This document shows positions 21,857-32,886 of a DNA stretch of 64,000 bases, piece after piece. Numbering within the stretch: position 1 is the stretch's first letter; each line of letters begins with the position of its first letter. A program made the translations under genes and the position numbers. Under the pieces are notes generated by a model that was not told the origin of the DNA, did no database searches, and saw only the letters and a program-made list of their open reading frames with translations. The stretch is from Symbiodinium natans. Taxonomy: Eukaryota; Sar; Dinophyceae; Suessiales; Symbiodiniaceae. The stretch is from NCBI GenBank assembly GCA_905221605.1, contig CAJNDS010002261.1, positions 62,001-126,000 of the forward strand. The letters run 5' to 3'.

Positions 21857-23436
21857 TCAAGCCGGCCCAAAAAACCCTGGCTCAAAGCCCCACAGCTCGA
21901 GTGAGGTGTCCTGCACATCGCGGCCGTCGATGTCCCGGCGACGAGGAGGAGCGCGGCTGTCGCGTTCATCGTCGTCCTCAAAGCCGGCTCCCATTTGTGA
22001 CAAGACAAGTCACACAAGCCGTGCAGCAACGAATCGCAACGGTGCACACGCTCCTCCCTAGCGTAGCCCGCCCCATTTCGCCGAGACAGCTCCTTGCTGA
22101 GGGGGCAGGCTCATGTGGGAAGCGCGAATTGTTGCATTGCTTTGCATCCTTTGCGGCCGATGTCCCAATCTGCACAAGCCGAAGCTCTTTTCCGCGGAGC
22201 TCAACACGACACCAAACCCGAAGGTCTGCAAGTCTCCCTTCGAAGCCACACCCCGACATGTCTGAGGCTGTCCTCCACATCGCGGCCGTCGATGTCCCGG
22301 CGAGGGGGAGCACGCCTGTCGCGTTCATCGTCGTCCTCAGTGCCGGGCCCCATTATGGCAAGACAATTCACAAAACCCCTTTTGCGGAGCTCAACACAAC
22401 GCAAATCCCTAAGGTCTTCAAAACCACATTCTGACGTGTTTATGGTGTCCTGCATATCGCGGCCGTCGATGTCCCGGCGTCGAGGGGGAGCACGGCTGTC
22501 GCGTTCATCGTCGTCCTCAAAGCCGGCTCCCATTTGTGACAAGACAAGTCACACAAGCCGTGCAGCAACGAATCGCAACGGTGCACACGCTCCTCCCTAG
22601 CGTAGCCCGCCCCATTTCGCCGAGACAGCTCCTTGCTGAGGGGGCATGCTCATGTGGGAAGCGCGAATTGTTGCATTGCTTTGCATCCTTTGCGGCCGAT
22701 GTCCCAATCTGCACAAGCCGAAGCTCTTTTCCGCGGAGCTCAACACGACACCAAACCCGAAGGGCTGCAAGTCTCCCTTCGAAGCCACACCCCGACATGT
22801 CTGAGGCTGTCCTCCACATCGCGGCCGTCGATGTCCCGGCGAGGGGGAGCACGCCTGTCGCGTTCATCGTCGTCCTCAGTGCCGGGCCCCATTATGGCAA
22901 GACAATTCACAAAACCCCTTTTGCGGAGCTCAACACAACGCAAATCCCTAAGGTCTTCAAAACCACATTCTGACGTGTTTATGGTGTCCTGCATATCGCG
23001 GCCGTCGATGTCCCGGCGTCGAGGGGGAGCACGGCTGTCGCGTTCATCGTCGTCCTCAAAGCCGGCTCCCATTTGTGACAAGACAAGTCACACAAGCCGT
23101 GCAGCAACGAATCGCAACGGTGCACACGCTCCTCCCTAGCGTAGCCCGCCCCATTTCGCCGAGACAGCTCCTTGCTGAGGGGGCATGCTCATGTGGGAAG
23201 CGCGAATTGTTGCATTGCTTTGCATCCTTTGCGGCCGATGTCCCAATCTGCACAAGCCGAAGCTCTTTTTTCCGCGGAGCTCAACACGACACCAAACCCG
23301 AAGGTCTGCAAGTCTCCCTTCGAAGCCACACCCCGACATGTCTGAGGCTGTCCTCCACATCGCGGCCGTCGATGTCCCGGCGAGGGGGAGCACTGTCGCG
23401 GTCATCGTCGTCGTCCTCCTCCTCGCTGCGAGCCAT
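21857..23436 (-). CDS. Gene built from amplified exon pairs (DDDERD...RDIDGRD repeats)
   Basis: Six exons can be joined in one frame: 23436-23353, 23054-22989, 22874-22812, 22515-22450, 22335-22273 and 21976-21857 (TGA at 21857-21859). The first encodes MARSEEEDDDDDRDSAPPRR then DIDGRDVE. Each later exon encodes 21-22 residues of the form DDDERDSRAPPRRRDIDGRD plus MQ, VQ or VE. The last adds a 17-residue tail, DTSLELWGFEPGFFGPA. All junctions are phase 0. All five introns start GA and end AG, with (G/C)AGGAC at both borders. Introns alternate between about 297 and 114 nt because a 540-bp block of two exons and two introns is repeated. Differences between exon copies are mostly silent in this frame (CGC/CGT, CCT/CCC, CGT/CGA) or remove a whole Arg codon, which supports coding. 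The ATG at 23436 may be internal: the frame stays open upstream to an ATCAG|GATATT acceptor. The product is short, acidic and basic in alternation, and not recognised; a nuclear or RNA-associated role would be a guess. Confidence 0.6.
21900..23425 (-). repeat. 540-bp tandem repeat, about 2.8 units
   Basis: Near-identical blocks begin at about 21900, 22440 and 22980. Each holds a 66-nt exon, a 114-nt intron, a 63-nt exon and a 296-nt intron (reading minus). The 21900-22440 and 22440-22980 units differ at few positions. The outermost copies diverge at their edges. Confidence 0.85.
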
Positions 23437-23572
23437 GACGAGGTCGTCCCCAATATCCTGATGAACACCGGCACGCCCTGGAGAGCCCTGCGAGAGATGC
23501 CTGCACCTCCTCATCTTCGGCACTGCTACAGTGCCTACTGCATCAATTGCTATGAGACTTAAACCCTAATCC

Positions 23573-23668
23573 CTAGGGCGCATGGTGCCACCTGCCGGAG
23601 TCCTCGTCCTCGAAGTTGACACCTTGCGCTGCCGCGACGCCTGCCAGGACTTCTACGTGGCTGTAAAC
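23573..23668 (-). CDS. Exon upstream of the exon-pair gene
   Basis: The minus frame reads VYSHVEVLAGVAAAQGVNFE then DEDSGRWHHAP and TAG at 23573-23575. A CAG|GTGGCA donor lies within it (after DEDSG), so it may be spliced onto 21857-23436 instead of ending at the TAG. The acidic end matches the style of the repeat exons. Confidence 0.4.
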   Translation of the reverse strand, partial: VYSHVEVLAGVAAAQGVNFEDEDSGRWHHAP

Positions 23669-23699
23669 GTTACTTAAGCAAGGCCGTCCATACAGTAAG

Positions 23700-24440
23700 A
23701 CTCTCCGGAACACCTAGTTAAGCTAACTATAATAGCGACCTACAACATCATTCGAACCTCCGTTGCTCAAGCAGGGGTGGGGTGGGGGGGGGGTGGGGTG
23801 GGGCGAGGGGCTCACCTAAGTTAGAGGGAACTCAAAGAAGGTACCTTAAACTCTAAACCCTGAACCAAAAGTGTCTAAAAGCTTCAGCAAGGACATAGGT
23901 GGAGCCCAGCCCGGGCTTTTGCCTACTCCTTGGCCAGAGAAGCCGCGAACCGTTTCTGCACCTGCGGCTGCGCTTGCGAAGGGTTAGGGTTTAGGGCTTA
24001 GGGCGTCCATGGGGTTCGCCAGTCGCGAAGAGTCGCGAACGTCAAAACAGCATAAAGTCTCAGAACGTCATGGAACAGGCACTGGAGAAAAAAAGACAAG
24101 TTGCGGTTTATATCCGGCATGGCACGACAACAGCAGCTCGAAGTCCCAAAAGGGACACCGGGTCTTAGAAGTGACAGTCCAATCGGTGAAACGATTTAAG
24201 TCCAGCGTGCGAAGCAATCTCAAGGCCAGCTTCTATCCAAAAGACCTGCCTCGAAATCTACAGACCCAAATTCCCTGCAATGACTCGGAACTGGCTTCGA
24301 ACACCAGCCAGTATTCTTGCTGACGTGAACCAAAACCCTAAAAACTCCTGAGATCCTGGAGCCCTAGAAAGGGAACGAGAAGCCGCAGCCTGCGTTCTGC
24401 CTTGGATGAACTTGGAGGCGAGAACTCGTATAGTACTGGT
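23700..24440. other. Spacer with telomere-like and G-rich tracts
   Basis: A GGGGTGG tract lies at about 23775-23803. An island at 24009-24323 has an open plus frame (for example KRFKSSVRSNLKASFYPKDL) and a minus frame (EYWLVFEASSESLQGIWVCR). Neither is convincing alone. Confidence 0.25.
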
Positions 24441-24479
24441 ACTCTACTCGAGTACTAGTACTCAAGTACTACTGGACTG

Positions 24480-24805
24480 GTAGTGGCAGTAGCAGTAGCA
24501 GTAGCAGTAGAGGTTGTAGTAGGAGTAGGAGTAGCAGCAGTAGCAGCAGTAGCAGCAGTAGCAGCAGTAGTAGCAGTAGTAGTAGTAGCAGTAGTAGCAG
24601 TAGTAGCAGTAGTAGCAGTAGTAGCAGTAGTAGCAGTAGTAGCAGTAGTAGCAGAAGTAGCAGAAGTAGCAGTAGTAGCAGTAGTAGCAGTAGTAGCAGT
24701 AGTAGCAGTAGTAGCAGTAGTAGCAGTAGTAGCAGTAGTAGCAGTAGTAGCAGTAGTAGCAGTAGTAGCAGTAGTAGCAGTAGTAGCAGTAATAGCAGTA
24801 ATAGC

Positions 24806-24841
<36 letters not shown>

Positions 24842-24915
24842 CGTCGTCGTCGTCGTCGTCGTCGTAGTAGTAGGATGAGGAGGAGGAGGAGGAGGAGGAG
24901 AGGAGTAGCAGTGGC
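24480..24915 (+). repeat. Long trinucleotide microsatellite (GTAGTAGCA)
   Basis: About 430 bases of GTA, GCA and GTC triplets, mostly in the 9-base pattern GTAGTAGCA, ending in GAG triplets. Frames through it give poly-Val/Ala (plus) or poly-Thr/Ala (minus) and are treated as artefacts. Confidence 0.9.
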
Positions 24916-25346
24916 AGTAGCAGTAGCGTTGCAAGATCCTTCTAATTGGTTTAGAGTTCACTGGATCGGCTCCGACACGGGCAACCATGGGTGGTTCCGA
25001 TACTTGGGTTTCCAGACACATTTAGGTCCAAGAAGTACCTCTACTTCTCGGCAATGTTAGCTGTAACTACCTTCGAACACGCAGGAGTACCCACGAAAGT
25101 GACAAAGACCTGGGTTCCGCAACAACCCCTGTTGTTGCGTCACGTCGGTTTTCCAGGAACCCAACACAAGCAACCCCTACATCCCCCAAAGATACCCCCC
25201 ATCTTCCATCCAGGCGGCTCCTCGTCCAAGGGCCAATGGAAAAGCTCGTGCCTCTGCCCATCTGTTCAAATTGGCATTAGTTTAAGAGCTCAGGGCGTCG
25301 GGCTTGAGGAAGCTCATGCAGCAGTAGGGGTCCTGCGTGAGCGATC

Positions 25347-25644
25347 TTAGACGATTTCAATGCGCTGACCTGCATCCTTGAGGTTGGTCTTTCGGGGTCT
25401 TGCCCTATGCCTCCAACCCAGCAACTTCGTTTTTTGCACCAGACATGTGCGGAAGAACTCTCGGACGCCGCCCGAGTGGCTCCAAGCATCTCCACCAAAG
25501 CCTGTCCACGGAGAAGGTATCGATGACGAGTCCTTGCGATATGTGCATCTCATCAAGACGTGGAGGGGAGTCCGGGATTTTAGGGGTCAAAAAGCCCTGC
25601 TCCCTGAAACTCGATGCCCCTAAACCTAGCCTACACCCCAACAA
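25347..25644 (-). CDS. Coding-like region, unrecognised
   Basis: The minus strand contains DEMHISQGLVIDTFSVDRLW in one frame and a terminal stretch ARPRKTNLKDAGQRIEIV with TAG at 25347-25349 in another. A third frame reads ALVEMLGATRAASESSSAHV. An intron would reconcile them, but I cannot place it. Confidence 0.35.
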
Positions 25645-25903
25645 ACTTGAAGAATGGGCAACTACGGAGTCTCGGTCTAGGGTTCAGGCTTTGGGGTTAT
25701 GAAGGGTGTAGGGTTTAGGGGTTTAGGGTTCAGGGCTTAGGGTTAAAGAGTTCAGGGTGTGGTGTTGAGGGCTAAGGGTAGAACTCTATCAGATAGCTCA
25801 GGCTTTGGCTGCTAAAGCTCTTTCGCTTGTTCAAAAACTTCGGCCCCTCTGGGTCCTTTCCGGGGGGGTTGGATGATAACAGGTACCTAGAGGGAACCCT
25901 TAG

Positions 25904-26042
25904 TCACCCTTGACCCTTGACCCTAATACGAATGACCCCCACACCTTGGGTCGCTGCCAGGCATCGGTACTTGGACGAATCCACATCGATAGGGAACAAG
26001 TCCGCTCCTGGCATCCGAGGTTTCGACAGCGCTGTTAGTGTC
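25904..26042 (-). CDS. Terminal exon, unrecognised
   Basis: The minus frame reads QTLTALSKPRMPGADLFPID, then VDSSKYRCLAATQGVGVIRI and RVKGQG, and ends in TGA at 25904-25906. Composition is that of a folded protein. Upstream it runs into a G/C homopolymer region (26047-26080), probably an intron. Confidence 0.5.
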
Positions 26043-26537
26043 TGAGGCTTTGGGGGGGCGGGGGGGGGGGGGGGAAGGGGGGGTTTTCGGGGGGATTAGG
26101 GCACAAGGGTTCCTCAGGGTGGCTGAGGCTTCAGGGTTTAAGGCTTTAGGGCTTTATGGGTTCAGGCTTGGGGGCTTGGGCACCCCGAGCCCAAGCAGAC
26201 TTCCTACACAGGTTAGGTGCTACTAAACTCTAAATCAACCCTTTCCCCTACACCCCAAACCTGACACTGATTTCTGTTGTATGTTACGGATACTTTGTTG
26301 CAAAGGCAACGACGCGAGAGCCGGGGTGAGCTGGCACGTCGGTTAGGCCCTAGGGTTTTGAAGCTCAGGGTCCAGGATTTACAGCATCGACCCCGAGACG
26401 GTAGTTGGGGCCTGTTGGGGCCTTAGGATGCTAGGGGCCGTCCAACCCACCTTTTGTGTGGGCGCTTTGGGGAGGGAAGAGGGACACATGAGCAGCGGTC
26501 AATATTACTTGTTAAGCTGAAGGACATGGATGTCAGG

Positions 26538-26676
26538 GTTATTGTTTTCTGCGTGTCCCATATCGTTCTGCAGCTTAAAACGCTCTTCCGCCAATTTCAT
26601 ACTACGTCCATACACCGCATATATTAATCATCATGTTGGGGTTATCGTTTTCTGCGTGTCCCCTATCGTTCTGCAG
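26538..26676 (+). repeat. Two direct copies of a 37-bp segment
   Basis: GTTATTGTTTTCTGCGTGTC followed by CCATATCGTTCTGCAG (26538-26574) recurs as GTTATCGTTTTCTGCGTGTC followed by CCCTATCGTTCTGCAG (26641-26676). Two to three substitutions separate the copies. No gene is apparent. Confidence 0.75.
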
Positions 26677-26741
26677 ATCAAAAGCCATCAAACCATGAAT
26701 TACTAAAGCCAATCAACGCTAATTTTGCCGGTCGCTCACAT

Positions 26742-26806
26742 AGGCGCGCGCGCGCACACACACACACACACACAACAAAAAAAAAAAACACACACACACA
26801 CACCCC
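26742..26806 (+). repeat. Dinucleotide microsatellite (CG/CA)
   Basis: GCGCGCGC runs into CACACA with an internal run of A. Confidence 0.9.
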
Positions 26807-27089
26807 TAAATTTGGACTAAACTAGTGAGGAGAGCAGTGTGTGCCACGTGTGATTCGAAGCAGTATTCCGGCCCCTTGACCCGAAACCCTCAAACCACTA
26901 CGCGTGTTCAAGGCAGGCGTCCCTGCGGGGGCGCGACCATCCGAGCTGCAGGGTCCACAAAGACCAGATGCTGGGAAAACGTTACCTCTCAATCTGGGGA
27001 GGGTGGAGCATAGAGGTCGTGGCTCGAAAGCCCTGAACCTTACACCCCCAAAACCCGTAAGGCCTGCAACAAGAACCGAAAAGTGGCTC

Positions 27090-27194
27090 CAACCTTCCCC
27101 CCATATGTGAGCATCCAAGCTCTGCACTGACTATTGCTGTGTCATGTCCTGGTGACATCATGAAACTCGACATTCCCAATGCGTGAGAATTCAC
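27090..27194 (-). CDS. Possible exon, unrecognised
   Basis: The minus frame reads NSHALGMSSFMMSPGHDTAI then VSAELGCSHMGG before becoming low complexity. This is a single short piece with no second exon recognised. Confidence 0.3.
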
Positions 27195-27669
27195 ACGTGG
27201 AGACGCTTCAGCTTGAAGGTTTGTAGTTTTCGTGCCGATTAGAGCTTAGGGTTTCGGCGTTAGGCCCTAGCCTGAAGTACCCGCCTTGTGCCCGTCGTAC
27301 GTCCTAAGACCCTCGGCATCCTTCTCAAACCCTTTCACGGGGAGAAACAGCAAACACCCCTCAACCTAAAAGCAGCCCCCTATACCTCAAACCTTTAAGC
27401 AACCCCTACAAACCCTTCCATATCGGGTGGTTTGGCTGCGCCGGGGAGCATAGGCGAGCTGGAGGCTGGATCCAGACAGGCAGGTGTAATAATCCTTGGT
27501 GCTTTAGGGTTCAGGGTGTTTCGGATTCCGGGTTTGTGCCCCTCCTTGGCATAGGGGTTAGGGGTGCAGAATCGTGTTTAAGCTTTGGCGGGGGTGCTTT
27601 GGGGTGCTTCGGGGAGCTTTGGGTGCTTGGGGTCCTGGGGCGATTGGCATAGTTGATCATAGTTGGGGC

Positions 27670-27912
27670 TCAGGGGTCAGGGTTTAAGCCTTTCAAAAGG
27701 GGTCTGAGAGCCTTATCAGCAAAGCTCCAATTAAACAAACCCCTCCTTACGCATGTTTGTTGGAATGCCTTGCACCCCAAAGCCCCCCCCCCCCCCCCGA
27801 GAACACCGGGTCGGAGAATTGCCACGGAGAATCCCGCAGAAGCCGCTTGCAGAACGATGCATCCTGCGCACAGCCCACAAGAAAGAAATGGTCTTCGGTG
27901 GGGAGGAAACAA
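27670..27912 (-). CDS. Two-exon gene end, unrecognised
   Basis: One piece (about 27890-27805) reads SCGLCAGCIVLQAASAGFSV then AILRPG. After a poly-G run (27783-27799) that is probably intronic, a second piece reads AFQQTCVRRGLFNWSFADKA then LRPLLKGLNPDP with a stop at 27670. The frame happens to stay open across the poly-G. Confidence 0.4.
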   Translation of the reverse strand: MFPPHRRPFLSCGLCAGCIVLQAASAGFSVAILRPGVLGGGGGALGCKAFQQTCVRRGLFNWSFADKALRPLLKGLNPDP

Positions 27913-28099
27913 GAGATTTTTTACCCCAAAGCAAGCCCGTAAGCCTAAACCCTAGACCCCCATAAACCCTAAAAAACTCTAAACCCTAAAGCCCTAAACC
28001 CTTCAACCCCGAAACCCTCCACTGAGCCCTGAAGCCCTTAAAACCCCTTGGACCTGAAGGCACTCGGCGGCTGCAGCGTCCGGCACCCAACCCGAGGGT

Positions 28100-28240
28100 C
28101 GGAGCCTAGCAGTTGGGGTTTAGGGTGTAGGGTTTAGGGTTTGGGGTTTGGGGTTTGGGGTTTAGGGTTTAGGGTTTAGGGTTTGGGGTTTGGGGTTTAG
28201 GGTCGTGGGTTTGGGGTTTAGGGCTCAGAGTGTAGGATCC
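28100..28240 (+). repeat. Telomere-like heptad tract
   Basis: Mixed TTTAGGG and TTTGGGG units on the plus strand, about 20 in all. Confidence 0.8.
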
Positions 28241-28504
28241 ACGTCGGGTCCGGGGAGTGAAACGTTTTGATTTTTTCCTCATGGCTGTAGGGTGCTCAGG
28301 GTGTTGCACGGTTTTTGGGGGGCGCCAAGATTCTTAGGGTTTCTAGCGCTATGTGTTGGGGTCTGAGGGGGTTGGTTCGGGGTCTTACGGTAAGGCCTTG
28401 GGGCATTAGGGGTTCGGGTTGAAGGGTGTTGAAATATTTAGGGCAACCCATAACCCCATTAAGAACCTTCGGGAACCTTGGGAACCTTCTAGATTAATGT
28501 TCAC

Positions 28505-28726
28505 GTGACCCCAGGGTTCTGCAGCCCTACACCCTGGAGACCCTATGCTCTCGCAGCGTGCCCCTGCTCTGATTACCCTTCCTTATATTCCGACAGAGAA
28601 CAGAAAACGACATTACTTCAGGTGAGTCTCCAGCAGAATCAAACCAACAGCAGTCCCGAAGCAGTACGTTTTCACATCAAGGAGAAGCCTAATGGGGCTC
28701 TCGGATGCTCTGCTTCAAAACCCTAA
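28505..28726 (+). CDS. Possible plus-strand exon with a consensus donor
   Basis: The plus frame reads CPCSDYPSLYSDREQKTTLL then Q and a CAG|GTGAGT donor at about 28621. The frame continues to AAACCCTAA. The minus strand has several stops here. It would be an isolated plus-strand gene among minus-strand neighbours, so confidence is low. Confidence 0.3.
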   Translation: MTPGFCSPTPWRPYALAACPCSDYPSLYSDREQKTTLLQVSLQQNQTNSSPEAVRFHIKEKPNGALGCSASKP

Positions 28727-28757
28727 ATCCGAAACATCCCTAAACCCTACATGGCTG

Positions 28758-29449
28758 TCATAACACGCTCGATCTGGAGTCGAGACGGGTGTGCCTCAGC
28801 ACAACCTCCTTGGCATCGAGCGAAGATGTTGCTTGCCTCCGGGGCTTCTTGAGGGCTCGCAGATTTATAATGATACTCTGCATGTATATGTATATACCTA
28901 CATGAATAGATACGTACAACATGAACAAAAGCATTTTGTCTGTACAGATATACTTTTGTAGCGATACTTTTACATTGATATCTACCTGCTCATCTCCATT
29001 AGCACCCATACTTCTTAGGCAAACTTGGACCAAACTTGCAGAGAAGCGGCTGCCACAGCTTGCAGACTTGCCCCCGTGCAAAGGCCTCTGAAGAGGCCAC
29101 ACCCTACCCCTACGGATTGAGCTTTGTCAGCGCGGTTTGTGAAGCTGCCAGCAGATGCCTGCGATTTCAGCTTTTGGTTAGACGGAGGCTGCAGCAGCAT
29201 GCAGAGTTGCTCAAAGCAGCGTGGGTCGAAAAACCGAAGCGCTGCTGTCAACATGTAGGGTTGCGCTTCCCGAGATATGTCGTCTTCGTTGGCAGTGTTT
29301 TGGAGGCTTCGGGCTTTGGGTTCTTGAGCTGGGCAAGGGTAGAGATGTTCTGGGTTTACGAAAGCGCCCTGCGGATCGGCATTTGGAACTTGAAGAACTA
29401 AAGACAGCCTTTGCCAAACAGTTGCAGACCCAACAATAACCTCAAACAT
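28758..29449 (-). CDS. Multi-exon gene, unrecognised
   Basis: From ATG 29449 the pieces are MFEVIVGSATVWQRLSLVLQ, then DISREAQPYMLTAALRFFDP with RCFEQLCMLLQPPSNQKLKS, then GLFRGLCTGASLQAVAAASL. After an AT-rich stretch (28870-29010) that looks intronic comes a terminal exon LRALKKPRRQATSSLDAKEV then VLRHTRLDSRSSVL, stop at 28758. All are on the minus strand. No domain is recognised. Confidence 0.5.
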
Positions 29450-29521
29450 CCTTTTCTAAGCTCATTAAATCCTCAACCCTAAACTCCAGAACCCTGCTGG
29501 ATGACGGAGGAAGCACTTATT

Positions 29522-29724
29522 TTACTCTTTCGGCCGAAGCAAGCTATTCAGGGACCGCACGGTGCGCACGCGCTGCAGTTCCTGGTCTACTGCAAGCTCG
29601 AGCAGCAGCGCTGCATCCGTGAGACGTGCGGTCTGAAGGATCTGTTGGAAAGTTTCTTGGAGTTCCTGGGATCCATCCTGAGGCAACTGCAACTGCTGAA
29701 TTTCTTCTGAGTATCTATCAAGTC
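29522..29724 (-). CDS. Terminal exon, helical, unrecognised
   Basis: The minus frame reads SEEIQQLQLPQDGSQELQET, then FQQILQTARLTDAALLLELA and VDQELQRVRTVRSLNSLLRP, and ends KE with TAA at 29522-29524. It is Gln/Leu/Glu rich with heptad-like spacing, so a coiled coil is likely. It may be the last exon of the gene at 29853-30835. Confidence 0.55.
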
Positions 29725-29852
29725 AGGGCCCGGGACCTAACAGCAAGCTACACCGAAAATTGTAAAACATCAAAATCAAGCGTAACCACATTGTCATAGT
29801 TTAGATCCCCCCCCCCAAATTTGCTGATGAAAACCAATGGTTTGGGGTATCC

Positions 29853-30835
29853 CTATTTCTGGGAAACATTTATACTATCCAACTGCCAAGCTTCCAGCAT
29901 CAGTTCTCTCACTCGCTCTCCTTGCGATCGGATGTTCGCTGGGAGCCCCTTAGGATTCACCTTCAACGCTGCAAACTCATCTGGATGCTGCCTAGCCCAG
30001 TCCTTGGAAGGAAACATGGCTTGGGCCTATCGCATTTTTAGTGGGCTATAGAGGGATGTACTTCATAACCACGTACCAGGTGGGATTATCTCTGAATGGG
30101 TACCTGACACACCGACATTTGCCCCCACGTAGCAGCTGCCACTGCAAAAACAACTTGTCTTGGAAGGCTTTTCAAATTGGAAATTGCATTGGGGTTCCAT
30201 GCTCAACCTCAGTGGGGCCCATGATGTCGGCGTGCTGGATGAGGGTGAAAGAGGCTCCTTCTACCTTTTTGTTCTACCCACCTTAGCCCCTCAAAGGGGT
30301 GGGGGGAGGATTGGGCAGGTCTGGGCCTCAAGCCTTTCAATTCCCCGTGGAATGTATCTGAACAGCAGCGGCATGTCCAAACACCGGAGTCCATCAAGCA
30401 AACCTCTTGCTTGGAAACTGTTGATATGAAAAAGAACCACCCCAACCACCATGTGTAACATAAGTTGGGGTTGGCTTGGGGAGTGCCCAAACCGCAGGAT
30501 AAGACACACCTACATACCAGCATAGGGGTGCTTCCTAAATACATGGGGAGAATCCCAAATCATCCAATTCTTGAAAAAATCCTGGGCCAAAGGCCCCACC
30601 CCCCCACCCCCCAACCGCTCCACAAGGATCCTGGTGTGACTATTCCACGATTCCATGATCCACCTAGTCACTTCCGTGAGTTGCCTCACGTGCTCGCGCA
30701 GGCGCCGGATCTCCAGTTGCAGCCGAAGGGATTGGATAGAACCCAGGATGCTGCAGAGGTCCCAGAAGCCGGGCTTCCTCGAAGTGAGCAGCGCCACTTC
30801 GGTGATTGTCGTGAGTATTCTTGCTGCATCATCCT
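29853..30835 (-). CDS. Multi-exon gene with coiled coil, unrecognised
   Basis: The first exon follows a CCTATAG acceptor at 30836 and reads DDAARILTTITEVALLTSRK, PGFWDLCSILGSIQSLRLQL and EIRRLREHVRQLTEVTRWIM; the last part is coiled-coil-like. Later pieces are ARGLLDGLRCLDMPLLFRYI (about 30410-30330), EGASFTLIQHADIMGPTEVE (about 30260-30190), and MFPSKDWARQHPDEFAALKV then NPKGLPANIRSQGERVRELM and LEAWQLDSINVSQK, with TAG at 29853-29855. All are on the minus strand with frame changes that require introns. I recognise no family. Confidence 0.5.
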
Positions 30836-30916
30836 ATAGGTAATGGCTTGCTGGGAAAGATTAACAGAACGGGTCTTAGCTTCAGGTCCCTAGCGGCCCT
30901 AGCGCGCCGGGTATAT

Positions 30917-30989
30917 AATTACTAAGACCCCATATGTAACATCACACCAACCCCGAGAGGTATTTCTGGCATTTCTTGGGTTTTGCTCA
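30917..30989 (+). repeat. 73-bp direct repeat, left copy
   Basis: The segment starts AATTACTAAGACCCCATATG and ends TTGGGTTTTGCTCA. It is identical to 31720-31792, and the two copies bracket the interspersed element at 30992. Confidence 0.95.
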
Positions 30990-30991
30990 AT

Positions 30992-31719
<728 letters not shown>

Positions 31720-31721
<2 letters not shown>

Positions 31722-31792
31722 TTACTAAGACCCCATATGTAACATCACACCAACCCCGAGAGGTATTTCTGGCATTTCTTGGGTTTTGCTCA
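31720..31792 (+). repeat. 73-bp direct repeat, right copy
   Basis: Identical to 30917-30989. It begins exactly where the element's terminal GCGTTAAAAT ends and lies about 100 bases downstream of the LON gene stop. Confidence 0.95.
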
Positions 31793-31888
31793 GTGAGATC
31801 CATTGACTACCCTTGAACATTCATGTCCAAACAACTTCACTTCCATATACAACTAGAGCGAGTCATCATGATGAGGACCTTCTCTTGC

Positions 31889-32886
31889 TTATCCACACAG
31901 CCTGCCATCTGCGATATTTCGGGGTAACATGCAACTCAGAGCGACTCGGGTCCTGATCACGCTGGCTAAGCGCAAGCGCCGGGCCTGGTTCCCCAGTTCT
32001 TCAGGGTCGCCCTGTTCCTGCTCTCCCTGTATCGCCAAGGCATCTTGCAGTTTCCCACGTATTCCTTAATGCTCATATTAGGGTGGCCATGCCATCCGAA
32101 AGATTTAGTCCCTGTAGACATGTCCAGTCCAAGTTACAAACAACAAATCATGCATCACACAAGAACCATCCAAACGCATTCTCGACCCACTGTTAACTTG
32201 AAGATTCTTTGCAAGATCACCCGAAGATCTTCAGGGACCGCATCTTCTTCCATCTCGTCCAGGAATTCCACTTTGGCTCGGAGGTACTGGGATTTGGACT
32301 CCTGGTCCTCTGGATTCACCAGGGCCAGGATCCGAACACGTTGTCGGACCTGGTGTTCCGCCACGTACCTCATGTGGCCATTGGTCTCCTGCGTCACATC
32401 TTTCAGGTCGGCCAATCTAAAAACCAAGCCCACACGTGCCAGAAGAGAGCCACGGCAATGGCTAACAACAAAGATGCGGCTGCCGTTCACCAATATGTCA
32501 TCGTAAAGTTTCAAATACCGTGGCTCCGAGATCATGAGTTGCTGGCTCGGGCTTGGCAAATACACAGCATTCAGAGGCATGACAGGAAGCACAACTGCTT
32601 CAGGGTCTTCAGGCGCAATTTCCCCATCTTCAGCATTTTCAACCGCAGCTTCACCAAGCTTCAACCACTCCACAGCTGCGCAACAGCAAATCTTGTGCCC
32701 TCGGCGACCCATGAGTAACCCCGACAGCCCTGACACCGCCATCACGGCCCGCCGTCGATGCTCCGGCCGCGCTGAAGCTCTTGGCACCCCCGCGGCCATC
32801 GGCTTTGACCGAAGCCAGGGCGCCGGTGGAAGCGTGCCCAGGGACAACGGTGCCCATGGCACGGCGCTCATGGTGAGAAGCTGCAT
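31889..32886 (-). CDS. LON substrate-binding-domain protein, probably organelle-targeted
   Basis: The first exon (32886 to about 32190) encodes a basic, Ala/Pro-rich N-terminus of about 95 residues and then a LON N-terminal domain (Pfam PF02190 type). The domain is recognised by VLPVMPLNAVYLPSPSQQLM, the signature ISEPRYLKLYDDILVNGSRI, and the later LARVGLVFRLADLKDVTQET and RVRILALVNPEDQESKSQYL. This domain binds substrates in Lon proteases and also occurs alone in bacteria, plants and algae. No AAA+ Walker motif or protease Ser-Lys dyad is seen, so this is a stand-alone LON protein. A probable GTGGGT donor follows IFKLT at about 32189. A second exon after an ATTAAG acceptor (about 32062) reads GKLQDALAIQGEQEQGDPEE, then LGNQARRLRLASVIRTRVAL, and ends in TAA at 31889-31891. 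The N-terminal extension looks like a transit peptide. The start could also be the ATG at 32871. Confidence 0.7.

Noticed and set aside
21817-22600. Plus-strand Ser/Arg-rich frames across the 540-bp repeats
   Set aside because: Substitutions between copies are silent in the minus-strand frame and the minus exons splice in phase; the plus reading (SMSRRRGGARLSRSSSSS) is a shadow.
24455-25021. Long Thr/Ala/Pro open frame
   Set aside because: It is a translation of the GTAGTAGCA microsatellite; all frames on both strands stay open because the repeat lacks stops.
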